Source: Burkholderiales bacterium (lineage in GTDB: Bacteria; Pseudomonadota; Gammaproteobacteria; Burkholderiales; Casimicrobiaceae). From it: 64,000 bases of DNA. A model generated the notes under the pieces. It saw only the letters and a program-made list of their open reading frames with translations, did not search any database and had not been told where the DNA came from. Positions 8,923 through 17,281 of this stretch are shown here, one piece after another. The translations under genes and the position numbers were made by a program. Positions within the stretch are counted from its first letter, which is position 1. Every line of letters begins with the position of its first letter. The stretch is from contig JABTUF010000006.1 of NCBI GenBank assembly GCA_015075645.1, positions 248,001 through 312,000 of the forward strand. Reading direction: 5' to 3'.

Positions 8923-9495
8923 CTAGGCGGCCAAGCCGGTTTCGCGCTCGAGCTGAGCCGCCACCTTGGGCTCGAAGCCCTTCAGGTGGCGGATGATCTT
9001 GCGCGCTTCTTCGGGCTCGCGGCGTTCGACCTGCACGCGCGCGAGCTGGTACCAGCCGTACGGACTCATCGGCTGGAGTTCGGTGTTGCGCTTGAAGGCC
9101 GCGACGGCCTCGGCCAGGCGCTGTTGACGGATGAGGACGAGGCCGAGCCCGTACCAGGCGCGGTCGAGCTTCGGATCGAGGGCGACGGCGCGCCGGAACG
9201 CGTCTTCGGCCTCGTCGAGGCGCTGCGCGTCGTCGAGCAGGAATCCGAGGTTGAACCAGTCGGCGGCGCTGCGGCCCGGATGCGCGGCGACGAGCGCACG
9301 CGCGTCTTCGATCGCGCCCGGCCGGTTGCCCCCCTGCGCGCGCAGGTGGGCGCGGCTCGAAAGCGCGTAGGCATCTCGAGGCCAGGCCGCCAGCATGCGA
9401 TCGAACAGGACGCCGGCGCGCGCACGCGAGCCCAGCACCAGCCAGGCGATGGCCTGAAGCTTGAGCAGCCCGTAGGCGACCCTGGAATCGTTCAT
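8923..9495 (-). CDS. Tetratricopeptide-repeat protein
   Basis: 190 residues made largely of TPR repeats. Recognisable units include ADWFNLGFLLDDAQRLDEAE, RAWYGLGLVLIRQQRLAEAV and YGWYQLARVQVERREPEEAR. TPRs form protein-binding solenoids. No signal peptide is seen. The ATG overlaps the stop codon of the upstream membrane-protein gene (ATGA), suggesting the two work together, perhaps as a membrane-anchored scaffold. It precedes the DUF4212/symporter genes on the same strand by 40 bp and might be co-transcribed with them. Specific function unknown. Confidence 0.82.
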   Translation of the reverse strand: MNDSRVAYGLLKLQAIAWLVLGSRARAGVLFDRMLAAWPRDAYALSSRAHLRAQGGNRPGAIEDARALVAAHPGRSAADWFNLGFLLDDAQRLDEAEDAFRRAVALDPKLDRAWYGLGLVLIRQQRLAEAVAAFKRNTELQPMSPYGWYQLARVQVERREPEEARKIIRHLKGFEPKVAAQLERETGLAA

Positions 9496-9788
9496 CGGCA
9501 CTGGTCGATCCCGATCTGCACGCACATCTGGATCCTGTAGCCGGTGGCGAAGAGCCAGGTGAAGGCCAAGAGCAGGAAGGCGACGATCGGCACATGCCGG
9601 TCGAGCACGATGCGCGGCGTGATCAGACGGGCGCCGCGCACGAAGGGTCCGGTCAGCACCTGGAACAACTGGTAGAAGACGTTGCTGTCGCGCCTGCTGC
9701 CGGCGAGGATCGCCAGCACGCCCTGGCCGACGAGCGCCATGAGCGCGATCTCCGCGACCAGTTTCACCGCTGAAACGAACAGGAGCAT
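9492..9788 (-). CDS. Small integral membrane protein, YggT-like features
   Basis: 98 residues with an N-terminal hydrophobic helix (about 5-28), a middle segment FQVLTGPFVRGARLITPRI with YggT-like character, and a C-terminal helix (about 70-88). It ends in a four-base overlap with the TPR gene. Such small membrane proteins next to TPR genes occur in beta-proteobacteria, but I cannot assign a family with certainty. The 287 bp between this start and the next minus-strand gene end (10076) show no convincing gene. Confidence 0.7.
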   Translation of the reverse strand: MLLFVSAVKLVAEIALMALVGQGVLAILAGSRRDSNVFYQLFQVLTGPFVRGARLITPRIVLDRHVPIVAFLLLAFTWLFATGYRIQMCVQIGIDQCR

Positions 9789-10075
9789 CGTGTCGCGATC
9801 GTCCGAGGAGCGGCCTGCGATCAGGGGGAACCGCGCAATGGTTCCCCCCGGAATCGCGCCACTCTACGAGATGAGGCGGCGATTGACAACAACGGCGACG
9901 AGCCGGGGCCGCCGGGTAGAGCGCCGGTCGACGCCAATGACTGATCGACACCTCGATGGCGGTCAGGACGACCGGCCACGCGATGGCGGACGGCGGATGC
10001 TGCGCTGCAGCGCCGGACGTCGCGATGGTCCTGCGATACGCCTCGCGGACCGCGAGGCAGCAAACGCGACGGATT

Positions 10076-10564
10076 TCAGTGCGCGACGAGTTCGCGAGCG
10101 CGGTCGACCATCGCGCGCACCACTTCGCGATCGACGGACTTGAGCAACCCCTCGGTGTACTCGGGCATCAGCGCGGCGAGGTCCGCCAATGTCGAGCAGC
10201 GCTCGAGCTTCAGCGTGAAGCCGAACGCGCGGATGCCGCGCGCGTCGACGATGGTCTCGTTCATGAACGCCTTGGCGACGCGGAAGCGCTCGAGCATGTC
10301 GCGGCCGTCGTGGAGGCTCGCAGCCGCTGCGTCGTTGGTCGGCGAAAGGGGCCCGCCGACCGGGGCGATGAAGCCTGCGGTCGCGAGCTGGGCGATCGCG
10401 TCGGGCGGCGCCCCGATCAGCGTGATCTGCTGCTGGATCGCCGTGACGTCCTTGCCGGCGTCGACGAGGAACAGGACCGTCCGGAGCTTGCCCTTGAGGT
10501 TCTTGCGCCCCTGGGAGATCTCCTCGCGGCCCTTCGCGGTCTTGTCGTAGCGCTGGGTAGCCAT
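10076..10564 (-). CDS. Hypothetical protein, mostly helical, cytoplasmic
   Basis: 162 residues from the ATG at 10564 (MATQRYDKTAKGREEI). A start 93 bases further upstream is possible but its N-terminus looks non-coding. The sequence is rich in Ala, Arg and Asp, with no signal peptide or TM helix. The N-terminus KGREEISQGRKNLKGKLRT is basic. A middle segment (AIQQQITLIGAPPDAIAQLATAGFI) resembles a small winged-helix-like or regulator-type module, but no family can be assigned. It is monocistronic as far as can be seen. Function unknown. Confidence 0.65.
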   Translation of the reverse strand: MATQRYDKTAKGREEISQGRKNLKGKLRTVLFLVDAGKDVTAIQQQITLIGAPPDAIAQLATAGFIAPVGGPLSPTNDAAAASLHDGRDMLERFRVAKAFMNETIVDARGIRAFGFTLKLERCSTLADLAALMPEYTEGLLKSVDREVVRAMVDRARELVAH

Positions 10565-10711
10565 GGTCGGATGCCAAGCAGGGTTCGTGCCCAGCGCGAC
10601 TCTACTCTGTCGTCCACAGACGGGGAAGTGTTCGCGCCCGCTGGAAAGGAACGCCACCGGGTCGTGGTTCGGGAACGCGCCAGCCCTCGACTCCGCCCCT
10701 GACGATCCATG

Positions 10712-12007
10712 TCAGGCCACCCTGCGGGGCTCTCCCTCGACGTCGCGCAGCGCCACCCGGATCTCCCCGACGGCCCAGACGAGGGCCTCCCGGGGCACGT
10801 TCAGCGGCGGCGCGATGCGGATGACCGTGCCGTGGGTGTCCTTCGACAGGATGCCCCGGATCAGCAACCTGTCCACTACCTGCCGCGCGGTCGCCTGTGC
10901 CGGATCGACCTCGATGCCGATGAAGAGACCGCGCCCCCGGACCGCCTTGACGAGCGGACTGTCGAGCCGCCGCAGTTCGTCGAGCAGCCACTCGCCCAGT
11001 TCGCGCGACCGCGCGGCGAGGCGCTCGTCCTCCAGCACGTCGAGCGCGGCGAGCGCCACCGCCGCGGCCAACGCGTTGCCGCCGAAGGTGCTGCCGTGGT
11101 CGCCCGGATGGAACACCTGCATGACGTCCTCGGTCGCGACGAACGCGGAGACCGGCATCAATCCGCCGCCCAGCGCCTTGCCGAGGATGACGCCGTCGGG
11201 CTTCGCGCCGTCGTGCTGCCAGCCGAACAGGGTCCCGGTGCGGCCCAGGCCCGTCTGCACCTCGTCGCAGATCAGGAGCACGCGATGGCGGCGGCAGATC
11301 TCGGCGCAGCGCGCGAGATAGCCGTCCTTCGGCACGATGATGCCCGCTTCGCCCTGCACCGGCTCGACGAGGAACGCCGCCGTATGCGGACCGATCGCGG
11401 CCTCGAGCGAGCCCGGGTCGTCGAACGGCACGGTCACGAGTCCCGGCGGATAGGGGCCGAAGCCGTCGCGGTACTGCGCCTCGGTCGACAGCCCGGTGAT
11501 CGTGATCGAGCGCCCGTGGAAGTTGCCGCGGCACGCGATGATCTCGGCCCGCCCTTCCGGGACGCCCTTCACCTGGTGCGCCCACTTGCGCGCGGCCTTG
11601 ATCGCGGTCTCGACCGCCTCGAGGCCGGTGTTGACCGGCAGCGCGCGGTCGAGGCCGGTCAGCGCCACGAGACGCTCGAGCAGCAACGGCAGGCGATCGT
11701 TGAAATAGGCGCGCGAGGTCACGGCGAGCCGGTGCGCCTGCCCGGTGAACGCCGCGACGATCTTCGGGTGCGCGTGCCCGAAGCTCACCGCCGAATAGGC
11801 GCTCATCAGGTCGAGGTACCGGCGGCCGTCGACGTCGGTGAGCCACGAGCCCTCGCCGCGCGAGAGCACCACCGGCAGCGGATCGTAGTTGCGCGCCCCG
11901 AACTCGCGTTCGCGGTGCATGAAATCCACCGCAGCGGCGTGGTCCGGTTCGGACGGAAGCGAAGGGACTTGGACGGGCTTCGGCCCGGTCCGGGTGAGCG
12001 TGGTCAT
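10712..12007 (-). CDS. rocD: Ornithine aminotransferase (ornithine--oxo-acid transaminase)
   Basis: 431 residues, class III PLP-dependent aminotransferase. Family features: FGARNYDPLPVVLSRGEG near the N-terminus, YLDLMSAYSAVSFGHAHP, the CDEVQTGLGRTG Asp that pairs with the PLP nitrogen, and the Schiff-base lysine in VILGKALGGG. It converts L-ornithine and 2-oxoglutarate to glutamate semialdehyde and glutamate in arginine and proline metabolism. The start at 12007 is chosen because GAGGAG lies about 9 bp upstream; the frame extends 12 codons further but would bury that SD. It stands alone between unrelated genes. Confidence 0.9.
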   Translation of the reverse strand: MTTLTRTGPKPVQVPSLPSEPDHAAAVDFMHREREFGARNYDPLPVVLSRGEGSWLTDVDGRRYLDLMSAYSAVSFGHAHPKIVAAFTGQAHRLAVTSRAYFNDRLPLLLERLVALTGLDRALPVNTGLEAVETAIKAARKWAHQVKGVPEGRAEIIACRGNFHGRSITITGLSTEAQYRDGFGPYPPGLVTVPFDDPGSLEAAIGPHTAAFLVEPVQGEAGIIVPKDGYLARCAEICRRHRVLLICDEVQTGLGRTGTLFGWQHDGAKPDGVILGKALGGGLMPVSAFVATEDVMQVFHPGDHGSTFGGNALAAAVALAALDVLEDERLAARSRELGEWLLDELRRLDSPLVKAVRGRGLFIGIEVDPAQATARQVVDRLLIRGILSKDTHGTVIRIAPPLNVPREALVWAVGEIRVALRDVEGEPRRVA

Positions 12008-12210
12008 GCGCGAAGGCTCCTCGTGAGAGCGGCCTTCCATCACGTCCGCGGGAAGCTGCGGACCGGGATTGCCGGTCCGGCGGCCGGACGGAGGGCCGAT
12101 TCGCCGCCGCCTGCGACGCCGGGATGGGCGAACGTCAGGTGCACGGCGATCCGCGGGCGGGTCGCGACACAGGGTCGCCGACGCCGTCCGTGCAGAACGT
12201 GAATTCTACC

Positions 12211-12229
12211 GGCCGGTCGTGTACCGGCC
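12211..12229 (-). terminator. Possible terminator hairpin after TMTC-like gene
   Basis: Seven-bp perfect stem GGCCGGT / ACCGGCC with a five-base loop, 20 bp past the stop of the minus-strand gene ending at 12250. There is no clear U-tract, so intrinsic termination is uncertain. The rest of 12008-12249 shows nothing else. Confidence 0.35.
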
Positions 12230-12249
12230 TAGCTGCGCCGCAGCATGCC

Positions 12250-13584
12250 TTACGGCCCGAGCGCGTCGAGATTGCCGCGCGCCTTGAGTTGCCCGGGGTC
12301 GATCGCGAGCGACCGGCGGTAGGCTTCGCGCGCCCGGTCACGGTCGCCTGCGGCCTCGTGCGCCTGACCCAGGTTGTTCCACGCGCGCGCGTTGTCGGGA
12401 CCCGCGCGAACCGTCGCCTCCCACAGCCGCTCCTCGCTCGCGTAGTCGGTGACCCGCACGAAGGTCGCAACCGCGAGCATGAGCGAGAGCGCCACGAGCG
12501 CCGTGTTCGCTGCCATGCGCCGCCGCCACGAGGCGAGCCACACACCTGCGACGAGCGCGGGCCCCACCAGCGCGAGGTAGAGCTGGCGGTCGTTGGCGAG
12601 TTCGTAGCGCGCGAGCGGGCCGTGCGTCGGCGCGAGCGCGAGCACGAACCACAGGATGGCAAAACCGAGCCACGGCCGCGCGCGCAACTGCGCGATGCCC
12701 ACGCCCACGAGCGCCGCGAGCGCGGCCGCCTTCGCGAGCCACGCCGCGTCGATCGCGTCGCGCGCCGCGAGGTCGGGGTCGAAGTTGAGGCGCAGCGTGA
12801 GGAGCGGATGGGTGACGAGGTAGACGACCGCGTCGACCTGCGCGATCAGGTTGTCGAGCGGCGGGCGGATCGCGAGGCTCGTCTCGAGGAGCCGGCGGTA
12901 GGCCGGGACGGCGATGAGCATCGCCGCGAGCGCGAAACCGATGAGCCAGAACGGCAGCGTGCCGCGCAGCGCGTCGCGCAGGCGTTCGCCCCGTGCGACT
13001 TCGACCAGCACGATCGCGAACGGCATCTGCCACGCGGCCTCGCGCGCGCAAAGCGAGGCGACGAACAGCAGCAGCGCGGCCGTGCGCCACGCGGCCGTCG
13101 CGCGCTCGCGCGAACGCTCCCACGCGTAGAGCCCGGCGAGCGTCGCGAGCGAGGCGAGCACGGTCGAGCGCCCGGCGATGTAGACGACCGCCTCGGTCTG
13201 CGCCGGATGGAGCGCGAACAGGAGCGCGCAGGCGAGCACGGCGAATCCGGGCCTCGCGAGCGCGGGCGCGAACGCGGGGAGCCAGCGGCGCGCGAGCGCG
13301 AGCACGAGGAGCGTCGCCGCGACGTGCATCGCGACGCCGGCGAGCGCGAAGCCGGCCGGCGCGGGCGAGACGAGCCAGTTGGCGACGTAGCTCGCCTTGG
13401 TGAGCGGGCGCATGCCGGGCATCGAGGCCCACCACGCCGCCCACGAGTGCACGTCGCGGTCGATGACCACGACGCGGAAGTCGTCGTACTGGAACACCGT
13501 GTCCGGAGCCGCCGCGTAAGCCGCGATCGTGGCGAGCGCGACGACCGCGGCCGCACGGGCAGGTGCGGTCGCCGGATTCATCAT
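12250..13584 (-). CDS. Polytopic membrane protein with C-terminal TPR (TMTC-like)
   Basis: About 444 residues. At least nine hydrophobic helices span residues 10-400, with a luminal-type loop after TM1 (FQYDDFRVVVIDRDVHSW) that resembles the acidic first loop of GT-C/TMTC proteins. The C-terminus carries a TPR unit (ARAWNNLGQAHEAAGDRDRA and a second helix pair). Bacterial TMTC-like proteins are candidate lipid-linked glycosyltransferases, but activity is unproven. The start is ATG 13584 or 13581, just past the stop of the D,D-carboxypeptidase gene, so the pair is probably one transcript linked to the cell envelope. Confidence 0.75.
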   Translation of the reverse strand: MMNPATAPARAAAVVALATIAAYAAAPDTVFQYDDFRVVVIDRDVHSWAAWWASMPGMRPLTKASYVANWLVSPAPAGFALAGVAMHVAATLLVLALARRWLPAFAPALARPGFAVLACALLFALHPAQTEAVVYIAGRSTVLASLATLAGLYAWERSRERATAAWRTAALLLFVASLCAREAAWQMPFAIVLVEVARGERLRDALRGTLPFWLIGFALAAMLIAVPAYRRLLETSLAIRPPLDNLIAQVDAVVYLVTHPLLTLRLNFDPDLAARDAIDAAWLAKAAALAALVGVGIAQLRARPWLGFAILWFVLALAPTHGPLARYELANDRQLYLALVGPALVAGVWLASWRRRMAANTALVALSLMLAVATFVRVTDYASEERLWEATVRAGPDNARAWNNLGQAHEAAGDRDRAREAYRRSLAIDPGQLKARGNLDALGP

Positions 13585-13586
13585 GC

Positions 13587-14411
13587 TCAACGCTGCTGCG
13601 GCGCGCGACGCGCGCGCGCGTCGTCGAACGCGGTCTCGACCATCGCCACCGCGTCCCACCAGCGGTCCGGCGCGCCCAGCAGCACCACGGACACGCGCAC
13701 GCCGTCGCGCTCAGCCTCCGCGGCGAGGCAGCGCCCGGCGCGCTTCGTCCATCCGGTCTTGACCCCGCGCGCGCCGTCGACGCGGCCGATCAGCGCGTTC
13801 GTGTTCTCGAAGCGGAAGGTCCGGCCGTCGGAAGCCTTCGCGCTTCCGCGTTCGCGCCGCACGATCGCGGCGACGCGCGGCGCCGCCATCGCCGCGTCCG
13901 CGAGCGCCGCGAGGTCGCGGACCGACGCCAGATGTCCAGGGGCGTCGAGCCCGCAGGCGTTGACGAAATGCGTGGCGGCGAGCCCCATCGCGGCGGCGCG
14001 CGCGTTCATGCGCTCGACGAACGCCGCTTCGCTGCCGGCGACGCGCTCGGCGAGCGCAACGCAGGCATCGTTCGCGGAGCGCAGCAGCGCCGCGGCGAGC
14101 AGGTCTTCGGCGGAAAACGTCGTGCCGGCACGAAGCCCCAGCTTCGCGCCGGCCGCCGCGGCGGCCCGCTTGCCCACCTTCACGTCGTCGCCGGGCGCGA
14201 GCGCCTCGACGGCGAGGAGCGCCGTCATGAGCTTCGTGAGGCTCGCCGGCGGCAGGCGCGCGTCCGCGTTCGCCGACCAGCGCGGCGTGCCGTCGATGCG
14301 GACGAGGTAGGCCGAGGCGACCCCCGGCCAGCGGTCGCCGTCGGTGGCGCTCGCGGGCGCCGCGCCGCCGAGCGTAAGCGCCGCAGCGACGAGCAGCGCG
14401 GCGCGGATCAT
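13587..14411 (-). CDS. D-alanyl-D-alanine carboxypeptidase, S11 family
   Basis: 274 residues with an N-terminal signal peptide (cleavage near residue 22, APASA). Penicillin-binding motifs are all present: SLTK (Ser57, Lys60), SAN (112-114) and KTG (218-220). These enzymes trim the terminal D-Ala from peptidoglycan stem peptides in the periplasm. It lacks the C-terminal domain and membrane-anchoring amphipathic helix of PBP5/6, so it resembles PBP7-like or minimal soluble members. It lies 10 bp from the DUF3617 gene upstream and 2 bp from the TMTC-like gene downstream, suggesting an envelope operon. Confidence 0.9.
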   Translation of the reverse strand: MIRAALLVAAALTLGGAAPASATDGDRWPGVASAYLVRIDGTPRWSANADARLPPASLTKLMTALLAVEALAPGDDVKVGKRAAAAAGAKLGLRAGTTFSAEDLLAAALLRSANDACVALAERVAGSEAAFVERMNARAAAMGLAATHFVNACGLDAPGHLASVRDLAALADAAMAAPRVAAIVRRERGSAKASDGRTFRFENTNALIGRVDGARGVKTGWTKRAGRCLAAEAERDGVRVSVVLLGAPDRWWDAVAMVETAFDDARARRAPQQR

Positions 14412-14421
14412 CCCGGCGGGA

Positions 14422-15474
14422 TCAGAACGGCAGCACCTTGCGGAGCGCGTCCATGCCCTGCTTCACCGCATCGGGCTTCTGCTCCGGCGGCGGTTGCTGC
14501 GCGTCGGCGGAGGGCTCCGTGCCCCTCGAAGGCACGCCCTGCCCCGACGCCGCGCCCGCGCCGCCGCGCGTGAGCGCCGCGTAGCGGTTGCACACCGGAG
14601 CGAGCGAACGGTCCATCGTGTAGTAGCTCCGCCCCTTGCACTGCGTGTCGCCGACCGAGCGCACCTCGCCATCGCAGGCGCCGCCGCCGACGAACGACCA
14701 GTCGCGCGTCGACACGGCCTTGCCGCAGGCGCTCCTCGTCGTCGCGTCGAAGTCCTGTCCGCAGGCGGCGAACGCGTCCTTGAACGATGCCCCCTGCGAC
14801 TTCGCGACCGCGGCGCGGTAGCCTGCCGGCTCGCGCATGCCGGGCGCGATGCTGCGGACCCGGTCGCAGAACTGCTTCTGCTGCGACTCGCAGACGGCGC
14901 CCTTGCCGAAGAAGTACGCGGTGACGAGTCGATCCAGGCCCTCGGAGCAGACCTTCGCGATCTGCGCGTCGCTCTTCGCCTTGACGTCCGCCATGACCTG
15001 CTGCGACTGGTCGGTGCAGGCGCCGACCTTGCGGCCCGAGAACACCTGCGTCATCTCCATGTCGTTGCCCTTGCGCTTGCCCTTCATGTGCATCGTGCCG
15101 TCGTAGGCGCCCGGCCTCGAGGTGATCTCGCCGCGGATCGTCATCGGCTCCTTGCCGGCGCAGTCCATCGTGAACGTCGTCTTGTTGCCCACCGTCTTCG
15201 AATCGACGAGCCGACATTCGTCGTTGGCCGGGATCGCGTCCTCGGCCTTGCGGTCCTTCTTGAGGCAGATCTGGCTCGTCTGCGCAGGCATCGCCATCGG
15301 CATGCCCGGCATCTCCATCTTCATCGTCGTGTCCCACAGCTCGTCGGGGCCGGAGCCGGCCTTGAACGTGCGCGTGGGCATCTGCGCCCATGCGGTGGCG
15401 GCGAAGACGAGCGACAGCGTCCCCGTGGTGAGCACGGTGGACAGGCGGCGAACGGTGGTGCGGGGGAACGGCAT
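14422..15474 (-). CDS. DUF3617 domain periplasmic protein, cysteine-rich
   Basis: 350 residues with a signal peptide (MPFPRTTVRRLSTVLTTG..., cleavage after TAWAQ). The first half matches DUF3617: W.TTMKMEMPGMPMAMP, QICLKKD and a TFTMDCAGKEPM-type strand. The second half contains about 14 cysteines, probably disulfide-bonded, and a proline-rich tail. The start ATG 15474 is chosen because upstream codons do not look coding and the signal peptide begins there. It heads the minus-strand group with the carboxypeptidase. Function unknown; DUF3617 proteins are common in proteobacterial periplasms. Confidence 0.78.
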   Translation of the reverse strand: MPFPRTTVRRLSTVLTTGTLSLVFAATAWAQMPTRTFKAGSGPDELWDTTMKMEMPGMPMAMPAQTSQICLKKDRKAEDAIPANDECRLVDSKTVGNKTTFTMDCAGKEPMTIRGEITSRPGAYDGTMHMKGKRKGNDMEMTQVFSGRKVGACTDQSQQVMADVKAKSDAQIAKVCSEGLDRLVTAYFFGKGAVCESQQKQFCDRVRSIAPGMREPAGYRAAVAKSQGASFKDAFAACGQDFDATTRSACGKAVSTRDWSFVGGGACDGEVRSVGDTQCKGRSYYTMDRSLAPVCNRYAALTRGGAGAASGQGVPSRGTEPSADAQQPPPEQKPDAVKQGMDALRKVLPF

Positions 15475-15628
15475 GTCGATGACCTTTTGGACGGGCGTGG
15501 GCGCCCAAGTTTGAACTCCGCGGCGGCTTACTCCGGCTTCGGTACCTTGAACATTTCCAACGTCCATTTCGCCGATCCTATCCAAAGTCCCTTGGAAGAC
15601 GAAATGCGGGGGGAAGCTCAAATCGACG

Positions 15629-15657
15629 CGACCCCTTGCGCGGATCGCAAGGGGTCG
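15629..15657. repeat. Perfect 12-bp inverted repeat at the left edge of the Fic island
   Basis: CGACCCCTTGCG (15629-15640) pairs perfectly with 15646-15657 around a five-base loop. It lies between the divergent DUF3617 and Fic genes, where base composition begins to drop. It could terminate antisense transcription or mark an insertion boundary. No long U-tract follows on either strand. Confidence 0.55.
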
Positions 15658-15737
15658 AGATTAACCAGTCGGCTTCGTGGCGTGCTACGGCGGCCAGCAA
15701 TTCGCTCTGACGAGATTCCAGAATCTTCTCACAGAGC

Positions 15738-15766
15738 TTGCAAATATCGTCAAATATGAGTAGATT
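15738..15766 (+). promoter_or_regulatory. Candidate sigma-70 promoter of the Fic gene
   Basis: TTGCAA (15738-15743) and TAGATT (15761-15766) are separated by exactly 17 bp, each with four of six consensus matches, in an AT-rich patch unusual for this window. The -10 lies inside GAGTAGATTCTC. The perfect 11-bp direct repeat GAATCTTCTCA occurs at 15721-15731 and 15800-15810, flanking the promoter and reaching the start codon. Confidence 0.5.
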
Positions 15767-15771
15767 CTCGT

Positions 15772-15794
15772 ATCTCCTCGATGGGCGAGGAGAT
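15772..15794. promoter_or_regulatory. Operator-like palindrome upstream of the Fic gene
   Basis: ATCTCCTCG (15772-15780) and CGAGGAGAT (15786-15794) form a 9-bp dyad around ATGGG, just downstream of the candidate -10. The Fic protein has an N-terminal winged-helix-like domain, so autoregulation is plausible. The dyad contains an in-frame ATG (15781) that I reject as the start in favour of 15811, which has AGAGG upstream. Confidence 0.45.
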
Positions 15795-15810
15795 CAGAGG
15801 AATCTTCTCA

Positions 15811-17175
15811 ATGCAGCGCAAGCTTCACCCAAAAGACATTCTCGACGCTCTCAAGGCTTTGCAGGCAGAAGGCCTCGAGGGGGCCTCGTCGTCGGAAATC
15901 CACGCCCGCGTGGGCGGCAGCTACGCGACCGTCGGTCGCCTGCTGGACAAGCTCGTCCAAGAGAACGCGCTTGTCCGCAAGGGCAAGGCGCGTGCCACCC
16001 GATACTTCTCGGCTCCGGTCGCTGAGTACATGGCCGAAGCCGTGCGTGCGACTGACCGCGTGACCGCCACCGTCTCGCCCGGATGGTCCGCGCAGGCCCG
16101 CGCTGTCCTCGACAAGCTGAACCGACCACTAGGCGTTCGTCAACCCGTCACCTATCAGCGGCGATTTGTCGATGACTACGCTCCGAATGAATCATTCCTG
16201 TTGCCGAGCGAGCTGGCAGAGACGCTCGCGCAGGAAGGCCGGATGGCGGGCCGGCAACCAGCGGGCACCTATGCGCGCAAGGTGCTGGAACAGCTTCTGA
16301 TCGATCTTTCCTGGTCGTCTTCGCGCCTGGAGGGCAACACCTACAGCCTGCTGGCGACAGAAGAATTGTTCAAGAGCGGTGCTCCGCCTACCGATCTGGA
16401 AGGCGTCATGCTCCTCAACCACAAGCGCGCCATCGAGTTCCTCGTTGACGCCGTGCCGAGCTATGGCCTCACGGACAGCGTCATTCGCAATCTGCACGCG
16501 CTGCTCATGCAAGACCTGCTGGCCGACTCAGCCGGGCTGGGCGCGATTCGGACGAAGGTCGTCAATATCTCCGATACGACCTACGTCCCGTCGCAGGTGC
16601 CTCAGCTCCTCGAGGAGATGATCTCGCTCGTCATCGGCAAAACCCAGCACATCAAGAATCCGGTGGAGGCCGCGTTCTTTCTCTGGGTGAACCTGGCCTA
16701 TCTGCAACCCTTCGAGGATGGCAACAAGCGCACCAGCCGACTGGCCGCCAATATTCCGCTGATGCTTTACAACTGCGCGCCGCTTTCCTTCCTCGATGTC
16801 GATCCTCGGGATTATGCAAAGGCCATGCTGGGCATCTATGAGCTGCTCGATGTCACGATCGCCGTCGAGCTGTTCGCATGGACGTATCGACGCTCGATCC
16901 GGAAGTATCAGGTGATCCTGGAGTCGATGGGGTCACCCGACGCCTTCCGCGTGCGGCATCGCGAACACTTGAGTGAAGCCGTGCAGCGCGTCGTCCGAGA
17001 GGGACAGGCACTTCAGCAGGCCATCTCTGATAGTGGCGTGCCAGAAGAAGAAGTGGCCGCGTTCAGGGAAATGCTTGAGGCCGAACTCAATGCACTCACA
17101 GCGTATAACTGCGCGCGGTATCGGATTACCCTCGGAGAAGTTCAAGCTTGGATTGAGCGCGGGAGGCCTCGATGA
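15811..17175 (+). CDS. Fic-family protein with N-terminal winged helix; degenerate catalytic motif
   Basis: 454 residues. The N-terminal 75 residues look like a winged helix-turn-helix (LEGASSSEIHARVGGSYATV). An inhibitory-helix motif of the S/TxxxE(G/N) type appears in SSSRLEGN. The Fic core (about 200-365) carries QPFEDGNKRTSR where active AMPylators have HxFx(D/E)GNGRxxR, so the catalytic His is Gln and the second Gly is Lys. The flanking LAANIPL and CAPLSFLDVDPRDY are typical of this Fic subgroup. Codon use is clearly less GC-rich than the neighbours, suggesting acquisition by transfer. It may act mainly as a DNA-binding regulator or have altered activity. Confidence 0.88.
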   Translation: MQRKLHPKDILDALKALQAEGLEGASSSEIHARVGGSYATVGRLLDKLVQENALVRKGKARATRYFSAPVAEYMAEAVRATDRVTATVSPGWSAQARAVLDKLNRPLGVRQPVTYQRRFVDDYAPNESFLLPSELAETLAQEGRMAGRQPAGTYARKVLEQLLIDLSWSSSRLEGNTYSLLATEELFKSGAPPTDLEGVMLLNHKRAIEFLVDAVPSYGLTDSVIRNLHALLMQDLLADSAGLGAIRTKVVNISDTTYVPSQVPQLLEEMISLVIGKTQHIKNPVEAAFFLWVNLAYLQPFEDGNKRTSRLAANIPLMLYNCAPLSFLDVDPRDYAKAMLGIYELLDVTIAVELFAWTYRRSIRKYQVILESMGSPDAFRVRHREHLSEAVQRVVREGQALQQAISDSGVPEEEVAAFREMLEAELNALTAYNCARYRITLGEVQAWIERGRPR

Positions 17176-17281
17176 GCTGGGTGTTTGCGAGCAGGAAGAC
17201 GTCGGACTTCGCGTTGGAGTTCGTCGTGGTAGACCACGACCGGGCACACTCCGCAACTGTCCATCGCCTGGAATGCGATTC
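17172..17281 (+). pseudogene. Truncated ORF fragment downstream of the Fic gene
   Basis: An ATG overlapping the Fic stop (ATGA) opens a frame whose first 37 or so codons (MSWVFASRKTSDFALEF...) share the island's lower GC. After about 17280 the sequence becomes native, high-GC and antisense to the esterase gene. This looks like the start of a partner gene cut off at the island edge. No family can be assigned to the fragment. Confidence 0.45.

Noticed and set aside
9893..9921. TTGACA box with a possible -10 on the plus strand
   Set aside because: The -10 match is poor and no plus-strand gene follows; genes on both sides read the other way.
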